A stretch of DNA of 64,000 nucleotides from Pterois miles (Eukaryota; Chordata; Actinopteri; Perciformes; Scorpaenidae): the NCBI GenBank assembly GCA_947000775.1, contig CAMQGK010000110.1:20699001-20763000 (forward strand). The letters run 5' to 3'. Both the position numbers and the translations under genes were made by a program. The stretch's first letter is position 1, and each line of letters begins with the position of its first letter. Under the pieces are notes generated by a model. It ran no database searches. It was not told the origin of the DNA and saw only the letters and a list, made by a program, of their open reading frames with translations. Positions 13,301 to 28,821 of the stretch are shown here, piece by piece.

Positions 13301-16300
13301 CCCACACCCGAACAAAAGGATCCAAACACTCGAAAACAGGCAAAACAAGTGATGTCACTCCATGTGTACACTACACACACAAAAACACCTTTCTCATCAT
13401 ATCAGCGTGATGTCACTGAACGGGGCTTTTGGGAGTGAAATTTGAGCTCCAACACACTGTATTCAAACACACACACGACGCCACAGCGCTGGCTCCTCTG
13501 TGCTTGTGTTACTACTACCTCTTCGACCACCTCTCGTCATATGATGTAGGTCACAAGCAGCGATTGAGAACTTTTGCCTGCAGTGCAGCGAGTGCAAACA
13601 AACTGGAACCATGAAACGATGACCTAATGCCTCCTTCCTCTTCCACTTAGCTTTACGATTGTGCCGCTACACGCACATTAGATTAACTTCTTGTGATGAT
13701 GAAGTGCTCTAAGAAGTGAATGACGGTTTTATTTATTCAAAATTAATAAAAACAAAAAATATATAAGAAATTTAACAAGGTAATGCAAGAAAAGGAACAG
13801 CAGCAGGGGCATGCAGAGTTTTTCTCAACACTTCAGCAACAGGTTAGTGTGACCTCATGCAAACGCTGATGCTTAAGCCCCATGCAGCACCCATGTCCAG
13901 TTGAGTCGGTTAAACTTCGACCCTGAGGGCTTGCCGAGCTTCTAAATATAGACCCTCTTTGTATAAAGACGCTACATGAATGAAGAATACAAAGACTTTC
14001 ATGTCCTGCTGAGAAAGCCGCTTGCTTCTGCTTTTCATCCTCCCCATAGCTTCCCTTGCAGCTCAGCAATGAGCCACCTTTTACCACCAATCTGCACAAA
14101 AAACGCAAGCACACACTCTCAGACACACTCAGGCCCACAGAATCAGATTGATGGCGTCTAACCACAGCTCTGCAGTCTATAGACATGCAGTAAATTTAGG
14201 TGGTTACTCATAAACAAAGCAGAGATGAAGCCTGTATTTTGCTCAATGACTGACCTGTGGAATTATTCTTATAGAAGGATATTTATGCAACCTTGAAGAT
14301 GTTATTTGCTCCTTAGTTAAGGATACAAATAAGATAAGATAAGATAAGATGAACCTTTATTAATCCCCGGAGGGAAATTCGGGTGTTATAGCAGCAGCAG
14401 CAACAGTACAGATGAATACCATAAGTAAAAGAGAAGTAAAAGAGAAGGTGCAATGAAGGAAACTGGCAATAAAATAAATAAGATAAGTAAAACAGTAATA
14501 AGTTAAGTGTAACAAATGGCTCAAATGTTGTGAATTCACACACGGCGCATGATACTTGGGATGTAACTTATACACTAGGGGATGTTGCTGGTGGTTTCTT
14601 CAACATCAACACGTCGACATGTTTTTTCCCCACATTAAGGGAAACTCCACAAGGTCCACAAACTAACAAAGAAAGGTTTCTGGCTGCTTGGGCCTCTACA
14701 CTGCTATATTATTTGAGTACTGTATTATCTACACACCAAAATAAACCATTGTGACTTATTTACTTAATAAGTAGAGGTAGTGCCTGGAGAATTAGTAGCA
14801 GTTATTTTTGTAGTATTGTGATTAGTACTAGCAACATTACAAGTATTAATGTTAATTAATGTTACCTCGGCAATGCAGGAAACTGCAACCTTGAGAATGT
14901 GGTTTATAGCTCTTCAAAGGTATAAAGAAAAATACCTATAACCACACAATGTGGGTTTGTAGAGGAAGAGTAATGACATGTTAAATGTGCGCCAGCTACC
15001 ACAGTCACAGAAAACACACACTGTGATGAGAATATAAAGAAGAAAAAACTACAACATCAGCTATTTATCAAGTGAATGCAGGTTATTTCAGTGCTTATGA
15101 GCCATCCAACCAGTTTATCGAGATTTCCCATAACATGGTCAGCACTGAATCACTGTATATAAAGTACTGACGTTATTATATCTTGCTACGATAACGTAAT
15201 GATATAGTTTAAAAATGGCACTGAAAGTACAGTTGAAGTGCCCCATTCTGGGAAAATAGACTTATTTGTCAGTTTTATGTCCTTGGGGAAAGTAGTTAAA
15301 GAGGACCTATTATGCTTTTGTGCTTTTCCCCTTTGCTTTAGTGTGTTATATCTTTTTTTTTTGTGCATGTAAAAGGTCTGCAAAGTTACAAGGCAAAAAG
15401 ATTATGCAAAAGAAAGTTACTCTCACCGACAAAAACATTACTACTAAACTGCCTGAAACACCTTGATTGAAGTCCCGCCTTTTCATTTGTAACGTGGTGA
15501 TTTCACAAAGTAACACATACATACATAATCCCTGCCTAGCAGCTAGTTTGGCATGCTCTCAAACAAAACTAGTTAGAGTGGAGGTGGAGCGTTGTCTGAA
15601 CGGTTTGGTTCGGTTGACGCATCATGACAGAGGGCCAGCTGACCAATCAGAGCAGACTGGGCTTTTCGGGAGGTGGGAGTTCAAAGAGAGCATTACACAC
15701 GGAGGATGAAAATGGTTGTGTCTAGAGGGTAACCCGCAAATCGCGAAATCTGACCTGAAATATGCAAAAACTCTTGCGAGACCTGCTGCCCGACGACCTA
15801 TCCTGACCTCAACTATTCAAGGTCAATGCCTGACTAACTATTGGAGGTCAATGCCTAACAAAGCAAAGCATTTTTTGAACACTAAAGCACATAAACATGT
15901 TCTAGTAGAAACCCAAAATACAAGTATGCACCTGAAAATGAGTATATTAGTTCCTCTTTAAGACTGAAATGGAATAAATATGATCCACTTTAAACTGTTC
16001 TTTGCAGTTGTTGCTTTGTTTTTTTAATAGTGCAGTGAAGAACAACTGGTGGCCTGAGATGATACAGAATGACATGATCTATATTTGTGTTTACACACTA
16101 CACTACGTTACAGAAACACAACACTTGTGCAGAATCAAACAAGCCAATCTCCAGCGATGACAACACAATGACGAACAACTGGGAATCTGCATGGATAAAA
16201 TGCAAAACGTGCTATGTGTGTGACACTCTGCACGCTCAGCTCTGTAAACAGTGTGACCTCTATAGCCCTACATGGTCCTCCATGCTGATGTGTCTCTGCA

Positions 16301-19300
16301 ACAGAAGCTGGTTATCACAACAGGAACCTGATCCAGCCATTTTATAGTCGAGAGGAAACACGCTGCATCCCTTCAAACAACAGACATTGTTTAAACATCC
16401 ACGTCTTACTGTGTAACAAATCATACAGCCTCCTGCACATGTGTGCGCGTATACAAACTTACGTTCTTGAGGACCATACCGGAGGGTGGTGATGCGCTTT
16501 ACTGTGTCTGTGTGTGAATTTACGCATCTCTATCTGCATCCTTCTCAGAAGATACAAACCCTAATTGTTGGACCACAACTCTTTCCTCTATCCTTGTTAA
16601 CATGTCAGGCACGGGACTCACAAAGAGCCGCCGCACCTTTCTGAAGGCAATGAAGTGTTTAATGAGGGGCTGCCGTGGCAACGGCCATGTAAAGACGTCA
16701 ATGATCTGCCCTCATTAGCTCCTGACAACAACTTGGCGCAACGCAGGAATTTTTACTTTTGTGTTAGCGATGGAACAAACGTGTTGCTGGCCTGGCGCTC
16801 TATTTTTAACCTCAGTGAGGTCACACGCTAATGACGAGACGGAGCAGGACGACAAAAATGACAGCCATCCCTGTGCCGTCAGCCACCTGTAGAGTCTACG
16901 CTCAAGCTGGCTTTAAGGAAACAAAAAAAAGACTGTTGTATTTATAACCGCACATTAAATCACGGCCGTGAGTGACAGCTCTGTGCCAGGAGGACAAGGA
17001 GTTGGGTAATGCCCATGACGTCAGCTGAGCACTGGGCTCGGCAGACACAAAGAAGGAAAACACAATGAGGATGAATCAACACATGGTGCGTAAAAAAGAA
17101 AAGCCGTTCATCATACTCCCATAACGTCACAAACCATAACTTGACTGTCTTGATTGTTGTACTTTTTTAATCAACTCCACACTGCAACACAAAGACACCT
17201 GTCATCACCAGAGGTGGATGCTCCGAGTTTGTGTTCTCATGCACAGAAACAAGCACAGAGATTAGAAAGTGCCCGTGTGATTGCATACATGTGGGGTTAG
17301 AGGTTCAAAGCTATGCAGCAGGATATAGTTAAGTGGAAAGAATGAGAATCCATTCAGTGTGATTATGATCTTTGCAACATGCAAACACTTCTTTCTTCCT
17401 GGATTTAATGTGTTTCCTGTTTACACCTGATACTGGGGGAGAATATGAGACACAAAGGGGTAGTTTACTAATGTAAACCAATGTGACATCCTTTGGGGAG
17501 ATAAAGGCAGTTTTATTTATTAGATGAGGCTCAAAATTGGGCATTCTCTAAAAGAAAATACAGGTCTGTGGGGCTGCCAGTCTGCATGGTCAAAGCCCGA
17601 TGACTTTCCTCATATACAAGCATTGCAGATAGATAGCATACAGTCTATACGCTGGTTGGTGTGTAAAGATATAGTTCCTCACATTTTTAATAATATGCAC
17701 TACTGCTGTGCTGCACTGTATACTTTGTCTTTATGTTTTCCCCTGACTCATGTTTTGTGTGCACAGATACATAATCAAGTTTCCATACCTGACCTGCTAG
17801 TTTCCTCATACCAGAGATGACTGTGTAAACCTGTGAGACTGGAGGGGGGGAGTGTAAATCCTGATCTGACACACAAACATACATACAAAAAAATGCAAAA
17901 CAGCACATGACCCTCATACAAACAACCATGGCTTATTACACATGATGCAATGTGCAACAGTGACGATGTAAATTTGCATGTGGAAACAGATTCCTACACA
18001 TAACACTAAACATCCATACCTAATAAGGGGGGGATATGATTTACCTATGTATTGTGATTTTTTTTTTTTTTTGCAATTGTGAAATAGATTTTTTTTTAAT
18101 GCCAGAATCAATGTATTTGCTTCATTTGATCCTATGTGGAGGTAGAAATAAGTTACTGTTTTCGTTGTTGTTGTCTGAGAAACGTGACATCATATCTGTT
18201 TCAAAAGCCATAACAACACCATAGACGTTATTAGAACGAGAAAGCAGAAAATGGTGGAGGAAGAACTAGCGACGGACTCGGCAGTTTTCAAAATAAGATG
18301 TTAACAAACCATACAGTATATACAAAATGCATACATGAAAATAAGATTGATTGGATTATATTCACCAGAAGTATAAAACATTACATGCCCCTTATAATTA
18401 AAAAGAAAATACCACTAATTTGTGAGAGAAGTGTTTTAATTCTCTGATTTTTGGGGTTGCTGGAATAATAATAATAATAATAATGCCTGACAATGACAAT
18501 ACTGACTATATATTTGACTTTAGGGGCATCTCTGACTACATGTAAACACAAAATCCTAAATTTTTACTTCATTTTTCAAAGTCAAAGTCCCTATAAGGAT
18601 ATGATTCAACTTTATCCCCATGGCTTAGTGTTAAAAAAATTAACAAAAATTGCAATAAATCCTAATATTGTATCGCAATACATGTAGGACTGCAATACCT
18701 AAAAATCGCAACACATATCGAATCGGCACCCAAGTATCATGATAGTATCGAATGGGGAGATAGGTGTATCCTCCAAGCCAGACACTTAATAATTTCACAG
18801 TGGAAAAAAACCATCAAGCGCATGACCCAAAGAAATACAAACAGCCTGGGTTTATACACACAGAAACGCAAACACTATATTAAAACAAACAGGTGGCAAA
18901 TTTGACCCGTTGCCTGAATAACACAAAGAACCTTTGAGTGCAGTATGCATAAAAAGAGCTGGTCAAAGGTTCAAACATAGACGAAAAACAAATGGAGGGA
19001 CGGTGAAAATCCTACACTAACAATACTGATGCTTAAGAGCCGAGAGAAGGTATATAAGAGTATATGACAGCAAAAAGACAGTATACAGCTGACTGGGATG
19101 AAGAAGAAGTTCATAGAAAAGACAGGCATAAGGAGCTTCGGACAGTGCGTGCCTGTGCAGCTAGTATGTGGAAGAGGCTTAGTCTCAAGCAGGAGCGCCG
19201 GGACAAAGCGTCTCATTCTGCTCCAAGCATCAAGGAGGATGGGGAGGTAACATGAGAGCCGTGACCAGGCATGAGAGAGGGGTCTGGGGATAAAGGAGAC

Positions 19301-22300
19301 ACGCACTGCTATTCTGAACCAGCCTTTGTTGGTAGCAGCTCCTGTCTCCATCAGCACCCACCCATCCTCCTCCACCCCTCTGTCTTTCCTTGGCTTGCCT
19401 CTGAGCAGGTAAGCCAATAGGAAGCTTGGATTCGATCCACTCCGTGTAATGAACAAGTCACTGATTCATGACAAGAGGGGGAGACAGAAAACAAGCCTTC
19501 ATACGAGGAGAGACGGCAAGTCTGAGTGATGAGAAGAAAAGAGAGATGGATGGAAACAAAATGAACGCTGAAGCTACTTTATTGTGATGCAATAGCAGAG
19601 TTGTCTATTAAGTATTTTGCAGAAACTACACATTATATTCTTTGTGTCAAAAAACATTTGAGTCAAACTGAATTGTTTCCAAAACACATCACTTTTTGGG
19701 CTGAAATTATGGCAAGATCAAATTTATTTATTATTATTTATTTATTTTATTTATTAAGGTTTTGCTATAGTAACACCATTTCATAATCATGGGTAGGTTT
19801 GAAAGACGTGAGCGTGAATGGTTGTCTGTCTCTATGTTGTCTGTCTCTATGTGCCCTGCGATGGACTGGCGACCTGTCCAGGGTGAACCCCGCCTTCACC
19901 CAATACCAGCTGGGATCGGCTCCAGCCCCCCCGCGATCCCTAACGGGATAAGCGGTTGACGATGGATGGGTGGTTTGAAAGGCAGTTTTTGTGTTTTAAG
20001 TAAAAAAAAATGGTTGACAGGAAATGACTGGGGGACAGAAATGGGGGATAACATGCAATGAAGACCCCAAGCCAGAGTCAAACTGGGGATATTGCAGTTA
20101 CATGGACTGTCTGTGCCATAAATCCCTTGGCCACAAGAACACCCCAATTCCAGAAATTACAAGCAAACTAATGCAGCGATGCCTTAGTTCGGCATTAACG
20201 ATGCTGAGTGTTCAATTTCTTTGGTGCTTTAGAGGTGCAGAAGGTTAGTTTCTCTCATGCACAGGTGAACACACTATGTATACCTGCGCTACAGCCGAGA
20301 AACGTGGACATTGTATTGTTTGGAAACCCTAAAGCATAGACAGGACAGATCAAGCTAAAAAGTGACAAAAACATATTTTCTGAAGTGATATTAGGTTTTT
20401 TTCAATCAACAGGGTACAAATCTTCAGTTAGAAAGAAAGCACCTACGATACAATACAAGGAGAAGAAGAAGAGGAAGAGGAAGAAGTGAAAGCAGGTTTG
20501 TCATTATCATAATGTATTCTAAAAAACTTGCTTGCATCATTTATTTCCATCTCATGTCCCACTGTGATTAAGCAGAAAAACAAACTTAATCTTAATGTTT
20601 GTCTTTTTAAAGTACAACTACTTAATGTACATACTTACATGCAATGTGCTTAATAAAGCAAAGAACCTGGCTAAGGAAATTTAAGGTCTGATAAAGTCAT
20701 AATTCCTTGAAACAGGGCCATAAACTAATTGGATCTGACATCACAGACTAGCTTGGCCAGGTGTTACATGTCATGCACCTTAACATATCGTCTCTGCAGA
20801 AGTGACAATCATCAGTGACAGCTTGACTTCTCTGCATGACTGCTCATGTTGACGATTCAGTCACAGTCGAAGCATCTGCCTCAGGAGAAAAAAGTCCCTA
20901 TACTGATGGTGGTGCCTTCAGATATAATGAAACGCCAACAACAATAATCAAATGAGTGATAATGATAGAAACTGAGAATGTAAACACAGGTGCTTCAGAG
21001 GCTGGTGGTAACATATTACATATTCAGATATATTAGAGATACTATTTGGCACAGCAGTTGACACCTTACTGATCCGCCCTTTGCTTTACTGCAAGGTTAA
21101 TAATACTAACAATAAAATAAATAAATAAAATACAATATATAATAATTATTAATTGATAGAGTGGTAAAGCTACCTTAAGGAGTTCTCCAGAGTGAACATA
21201 AAGAAAACCATACGCCAAGAGAGTGTCACGGACACATAAACACTTCAAGCTGCATGTTGGGGGCCACAATAGGCACATTACTGCACTCTGAGTCATCCCC
21301 TTTTCCTTTATGCCTATCCCCCTCTCTTGTCTCCACATGCTCCCCCTCCTAATTGAAAGAAAGGGAGAGGGGAAAATGCTACCGGCGATACACTGAACTC
21401 ACATGACAAACGTTGGGTTACATTTGTGGAGCTGAGTTGCTGTCGCTTCAACTGTTTCCAAACCCTGCAGGCTTCTCTTGAATGTTGTAAATGTAAAACT
21501 ACTAAACTGTGCTGCATTTTGTGTTTTCTGCTGCAGAAACACTGTATACATACAGACAAATGCAGAAGAGCCACGATCTTTTATAGTATTCTGCAAAACT
21601 GCAACCACATCTACATGACTGAGTATTAAAGCTACACTTCCACAATTTGGGAAATACACTTATTCACTTCCTGTCAGAGAGTTAAAAAGTGTTCATTTAT
21701 GAGCTTTCAATCAATCAATCAATCAAAGTTTATTTTTATATAGCGCTTTACAATAGCCAAAAGGCTCCCAAAGTGCTTTACAACAAAGCCATAAAACGAT
21801 ACTTTGGAAGTGGTAGATGGATTTTGTTACCACTGGACAGAGCCAGTCTTCTGGCTCTAACATCATAGGGTCCTTTTTTAATAGGTTTTTATATCATTCT
21901 GTAACTTCCCAGTGGTGCTCCTTATGTATTCAAATACGAACATACAAATAATAACGTTAAAAACAGTAACTTAGCTCCCAGATTGGAGAAGCTGACTGGA
22001 AATCGGGCATCGAAGCAGAGCAGCATCCTGCTGTGGATGCCACGTTCGTTCGTATCCTGGTCACACAATAACACAAACTATCTAACCGATTGATGCAGTA
22101 GTAGACCAGTAACTCCCATGTTCTGCGAGGTAAGATAATGGTTACAGATCCCCCTTAGAAAGAGCTGTCTGATGACGAGGTAAAGCAGTGTAAACATAGT
22201 GTATACCTAAACCGATTTTGATTTTTTTTTTTTAGGTGGCTAAAATAGGTTTTTCTGTTGCTCCTATATACACCCGCTTTACCTCGCCATCAGACAGCCC

Positions 22301-25180
22301 TTTCTGACGGGGAACTGAAGCCGTTATATCGCTCTCTTCAAAGCCACCAGACTCCATTCACAAAAGCAGTAATTTTATCTCACAGAATACATCCAACCAC
22401 ACTTCAAAACATCCAACAACCCTTTCAGTTACTTTCCAAACTCACTGCCTTTTGCAATGGCTGAGTGAGCATTTTAGGCATGAAATGGGTGAGATTATAA
22501 AAGCTGTGTTTGAATAATCATTCTTACATTGTATATTAATGAATTGTGACTGTTGCATAACACAGAATTAAAGTCATTACAGTGAATATCCAACCCCACG
22601 TTGAGAATTAGAGGCCTAACTGATGGAGTCACATTATTTTCTAGTTGCTTCTTCCACTGACTGGTCTTCAGGGTTGAAGTCATGTGTTTATCTACTGAGG
22701 TAAGGCTGTGATTTTGCCCATTTCCCCTCAATAACTAGGCATCCACTGCATGCAGACACACACACACATACAGGCATACTCACCATGTGTCTGGGCCACA
22801 CCAACACACACTGTAGTAGTCCCCCAGTCCAACCCAACCCACCCTGTTAGCCCTCACACTGAGCCCCTTGTCTGCAGTCTTCTCAAGAATACACTCTCAC
22901 ACACATTTCACACACCTGAGTGTGTAGTTTCATGCTCTGTAGTGATGTAGTTCTTCCTGTTTTTCTATGAGATCGTGCAAGATATTTTACTGTGCGTCAA
23001 CATCTGTCTCACTTGGAATTATTGTCCTCTGCTATCATCTAAACTGAATCACTAAACTGACACTTACAAAATCACTCAGTTTTCAGCTATTTCAGTTTCA
23101 GTCACTAACAAGACCGGCCTCACTGACTTCAGTCTCTTTGTGTGTGATGAAAGTTTGTGTGTGTTTATCTACCCTTGATCTCCAGTGTTCTCCTCTCCTC
23201 AAAGAGCCCTGTGTTGTGCTGTTTCTCTCACATAAAAAGAAATTCTCTCTAACTGGTACAAACTCTCCACATGCCACCAAATGCTGCTCAACTCAGCTCC
23301 CAATTGGATTACGGCACAAAACCGTTTTTACCGATGCTAATCACCAGATTAGTATCATAAGGTTTCCTTTGCTCTGAACAAGAGTAGGAATGCAGCGGTT
23401 ACAGAGACTGAATGGGCTTGAGAAACACATGAATGACCAAAAAAAATCAGGTTGGCCTTTAAGGATAATTTTGCTAAACTTAGGTCTCTGTTTTTACAAG
23501 TTTTGGCGTCATTTCTTGACTGGCTATGAAAGCATCACACTCTCGAAAATAGTTGTTGGGATCCGGGAACACGGCAACATCACTATGATGGAATCCGACT
23601 GAGGTGAGAAACACGAGCTTTCAGACGATTAGACAAGTTGACTCAAGTGTTGGCTTACTAACATTTAATTTGTAAAACTGAAACTGCCCGTAACTATCCT
23701 TCACTGCACAGGAAAACTGCATATTCCACAAAACTATGCCAAGTATGTAAAGGTCAAAGGTCAAGTGAGTCAAATCCATTTTATTTATCTAGCCTAAAAT
23801 CACAAATTTGCCTTTATAAGCTGAGCAACATAAAGGCCCTGACACATCAAGCCGACGGTCGGCCGTCTGACAGTTTGGGGGTTCGGCTGTTTTGGCCGAT
23901 TCAGCATGCTGAAATATGTAAGTGAGATTTGTGTGAAAATGGTCGACAAACGCTGCTATATTTCAAGTATGTATCATAATAACAACTTGTATATACAGCA
24001 AGCCATCCTAAGTCCTCTGGTTTCAGAATAAAGACAATCGCGACCTGCTGGTGTGGAGAGTTATTTCATCTCACGCAGACGCAAGACGCCCGTGCTAACT
24101 GGCCGTCAACTATAGTCTTTGTGGTGTGTTCGCGAGTAACTTGTCAAAACAAAGGTGACGTGAGGCAACACAACAGGCGGTCTTCATCACCGTTACTTCT
24201 CTGAAGTCGGATTGAGGGTGTCTTAAACCCCAGACACACCAAATCTTCCTTGGAGCAAATGCAACAGAATAATGCTTAAAATGCAAATAAACCATTTCAT
24301 GAAACACTCAAACCAGTACATGTGTTGAAGACCAAAACTGAATTTTTAATCTGGTTAAATCTGTCTACATTTAACTATAAATGAACATGGTTGATTCTTA
24401 CAGTATCTGCTGTCCACAGCTGCTTTATATTGTACGAAAACTTTTAAATCCCTGCAGCCAGGACAGAGGCAGCAGCAGAGATATGTTGATAAATCTGCAG
24501 CATCCTGTGACTGGAGATCATGTGAAAATGACTCCAGGTTGCTACATTAAAAAAAAAAAAAAAGATAAATCTGAAATACAGATTGATTCGGTCATATGAA
24601 CGGCTGGCTGAGAGTGTATTTATTGAGCACTCTGATCTATATTCCTCTTCGCCTGCCCGTTCACACTTTGCACTGCTGCACATACATGAACCGAAAAGGC
24701 AAGTGCACTTTGCAACATTTAACGGTGAACAGGAAGTCAGTCTCTAAACTGATGCTGACTGGGTACAACGGATAGTTTTAGCAACAATTACTGTTCGCCT
24801 GCTTTTTCTCCTCCAAATAGGTTTGACCGAACAAGACGTTTTGTAAAACATGTTTTAAAACCTGTGCCATAATCATTTCTGTCTCGATCGTACTTCTTTT
24901 TAGAGATGCTGTCGTGATCCTGGTTTTTAGACTAGTTTGCAGAATGTTACCAGCAGAGATGATGGCCAGGTTGTTAAAAAAAAACAAAAAAAAACAAAAT
25001 GATCCTTGGCGCTCACATGTCCTGGGCAGTGAGCTCCAACCAGCAGTGTGTGTGTTCTTTGAATAATCAAATGTCCGCGTGCGGACTAAGCTTCCCCTGT
25101 AGCTCACCGTTAACAGCCAGGAGACACCAGGCATGGTCAGTCATGCAAAGCTTTTCCGCTACCATGCAAATAGTAGCAAA

Positions 25181-25254
<74 letters not shown>

Positions 25255-28200
25255 GAGAGAGATAAGTAGAACTGATACATGTTGCTGTGGGACCCTTTTT
25301 AAAACAGACACCATTTCCTTTACAGCACTGACCTTTTACTAGATATAGCCTCTGTGAGGTTTGAAGCTAAAGCCGCTGCATTCGGTCAGCAGCTGTGTTA
25401 ACTTCACTTAATCATTAAATGGCGTGTGGTCTGATAAAGGCGGGGTTTGTTCTTTCACTTGTATGTCCACCTGCTAGTGTCTTGCTAATTGATTGGCATT
25501 TATTCACTGACCAACAAAGGTTTGGGTTGATAAGTAGAGTGTATTTGTCCAGTAGCCCCCCCCCATTTGTATGTCAGTTACTCGCCCTGTGTTACCTTGA
25601 ATTCTTGAAGGAAACTGTAAGGATAGTATGCCTATCCTTTTTTTAAATGCATGTGTTTGAGAGGTACTAGAGCACAATTGGATAAATGAGACCGTGGTTT
25701 ATAAGAGATGTTTTAATATACTGTAGTTTTGCTGTTGTTAATCACAGCCCCCATTTACTTTTCTCCGTTTTTTATTCTCTGTTCGCCACGGAGGCATGTG
25801 AGAATTCAAGACAATGCGTGGTGACTATTTGATACACAAATGGTCATGAAGTGAAATATTCCTCTTGAAGTCAGCGTCCTCACCTACTGCGACGCTGAAC
25901 GTGGAGCTGTGTTGTTTTCATGCAAACAATACAACCTTGTCTGTCACACTGCGCCTTTATCTGGAAGATCAGGGCCAACTCTTACATTACTGTACAATGT
26001 GTGTGTGTGTGTGTGTGTGTGTAGAGCACATGTGCAACAGAGTGAGGTAAACAGGAGGTGATGTGTATGATCCCATTCCCAGAGCCAAACTGCTTCTCCA
26101 GGGAGAGAGATAAAGAAACAGACCCTTCCAAAACGGAGGTGGAAACAATGGCCCGGGTAGGGGCGCTCCGCCACAGCTGTGTGAGTGTGTGTTTGTGTGC
26201 AGTTACTGATATTTCTTTGTGTTTTTAACCATCTAACTAGAGAACAAAAGAAACTTCCATCCTTGTTTATTTACAACGGTTAACCAAATCATAGAGCTTC
26301 CTGACACTATATACAGAAATAAATTTATCGGTGCAAGTTGAAGACTATTCTTCAATATAAATGAATCTGTCATTAGTGTGCTCCCACTGCTGGATTTGAC
26401 ACTGCGCACTGGTAGCTAAATGTGTCGTAACTCATCGCAGATTAGTCTACAGACATGTTCAACAATCCAGTAATGTGACCACGGCGAACACTTGACAGCA
26501 GGTTCTCACACGCTGACACACATATGCTGTAACACACCCAGTGACGTCAACACAAGTTGCCGTGCATCTCACTGATGATTAAATACAACAAGTGTTGAAA
26601 GAACAGAAATCTTTACGCTGACTTTTGGCAAACTAGGCAAAGGGGGGGATTCAAAGCCAGACCTGACTGTACAGTATTGTAGCTTACTCCTTGATAAATG
26701 GGAGTACAGGATTTTTGACTCATCGCTTACAAGAAAGTATACATCATCCAAACCGGTATCGTCCTGCCTCATACAACCAGACAAGACTAATGTGAACACA
26801 CGAAATGTGTTCAAGAGGACAAACAACTTAAAGAAAAAGGTGAGACTGACAGGGAGGTCAGTGGCAGTAGGTGGATAAGCACCATGAGAGGAAAGTGAAT
26901 GAAAAGGAGGTGGGATAAGAGGAGGAAGAGCGTGAGAGGAAGTTGGCAGACAGGGAGAAGGGACCGGAGATGAGCGGATAAGGGGAGGAAGTACAGGATC
27001 TAAAGGGGAGGTAGAGAGGGAAAGGGAAGAGGTAGTGCTCTAAAGACAGTAATAGGTAGTAAAAGGGCGATTCTGTTATTAGGGGTGGGGGGTGGGAGAA
27101 ATCACTAAAGCACTAAGCTTTAAGTATTGATCTTTTACTATATAAACTATTATCCTCTTACCAGCTATTCAGTATTTCAGAGGTTTTAGCAGGATCCGAC
27201 TTAAAACTAGAGTGAAAACACTGGTAACATACAAAACTAGAAAACCTGGGGAATCGATTGGTATCAACCATGTCATGTTCGTTTGTTGGGAAGAACGCTA
27301 AATAAAGCTCCAAAGTTCTGCTAAATTTTGGCTAGGAAAAACTGACCTGGCCAAAGTTCTGGCAAAAGGGGTCCCTTGACCTCTGACCTCAAGATATGTG
27401 AATGAAAACTCTGACATGAACACAGTGAAAACAAACGTTGATAAATTGCATAATTTGTAGTTGAAAAGGGGAAATAAATTGCAATATATCTTAAGGCAAC
27501 ACTCAGCATATCATAAAATGTTTCAAGTAAGGGATAATGTACAGCGAGCCGGTCATTATTGTGAAATAAACCCAACAATGACCTGCTAGCTGTACATTAT
27601 CCTGCTTATTACACGGCTACTTACTTTAGAAAACAATAATTGGACACGAAAATGGTCTGCCAGAGTCGAACATCAGAACTGCACCCATAGCGACAGTCTG
27701 TTATAAAGAAATAAGAGGTCGTAGAACACTGTGATTGACCGATCAGGACTGAGTATTCAACACAGCTATGTAGTAATCACAATAGGATCGAACTTAAATA
27801 TTGTGATAATATCGTATCATGGGGCCTCTGGTGATTCACATCCATGTGTTAGCTAACTGATAATGGAAAATTAACTCTTCAGACTATATAGATTATTTTA
27901 GGAAACACCTCACAAAAATTGAACGTCATTAAAAGTGACACTAATCCTATTTTTAAGCTATAGATTAAGAACACTGTATTTTGGGGGAACAAGAAGGTAA
28001 AACGAGGAGACAAAACAGTGACAGGGAAAAGAAGGGGGTCAGCGAGGCCTGTCCAACAAAAGAGCAAATACATCAGAGCTGCATCATGGTTGAATGGAGA
28101 CAGACCTCTGGTTTCCTGGCCACACCATTGCTTCTTGTTCCATCAGGAGGAGGAGGAGGAGGCGGAGGAGGAGGGCGTTGGGGCAGCTGGAGGTGGGCCA

Positions 28201-28750
28201 GCTAAATGGGATTTTGGCAAGCACTGTTGGCAGGTATACAGCCAAGCTAGGCTTTAGGAAGGTGTGGGAAGAGTGGGGTCTAGATACTGTTGGTGATAAA
28301 AGGTGGAATTTAATTTCTGGGCCAGAGAAACTGGGCTCAACACTCCGATCAGGAGACTAGAGACAAGAGCTGTAGGGTGGCCATTAACTCATGGGTTGGT
28401 GTTGGAAGTTGAAGCCGGGGGAGCGTGTGTGCTCCTCCACAGAGAAGTGGATGGAAAAACGTGTCAATGGAACACAAGGAGGGAGCCTGTGAATAAACAG
28501 AACCGGTGACTCACCCTTTCTGGGATGGGAGAGATGACCGTGGGTGGGGGTGTGGGGTACCAAACTGCCTTCAATACCCCTCTCAACACACCAATGTAGG
28601 CATTCATGCGTGCACACACAGTCCAACTCATGTGTCGCACTCAGTTAGCCAGACCAGGACAGGCTGTCTATTGTCCAAATGTCCCACCTAGAGCTGGAGC
28701 TCCTAGCAGGGCAGGGATCCTGGATTTGGGGGATTTTGAGGATTGTGAGT

Positions 28751-28821
<71 letters not shown>

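Noticed and set aside
18971..19456. 161-codon minus-strand frame in PRKD2 intron 1
   Set aside because: Hydrophobic and Ser-rich without a recognisable domain; no splice-site or repeat-protein support. Likely chance.
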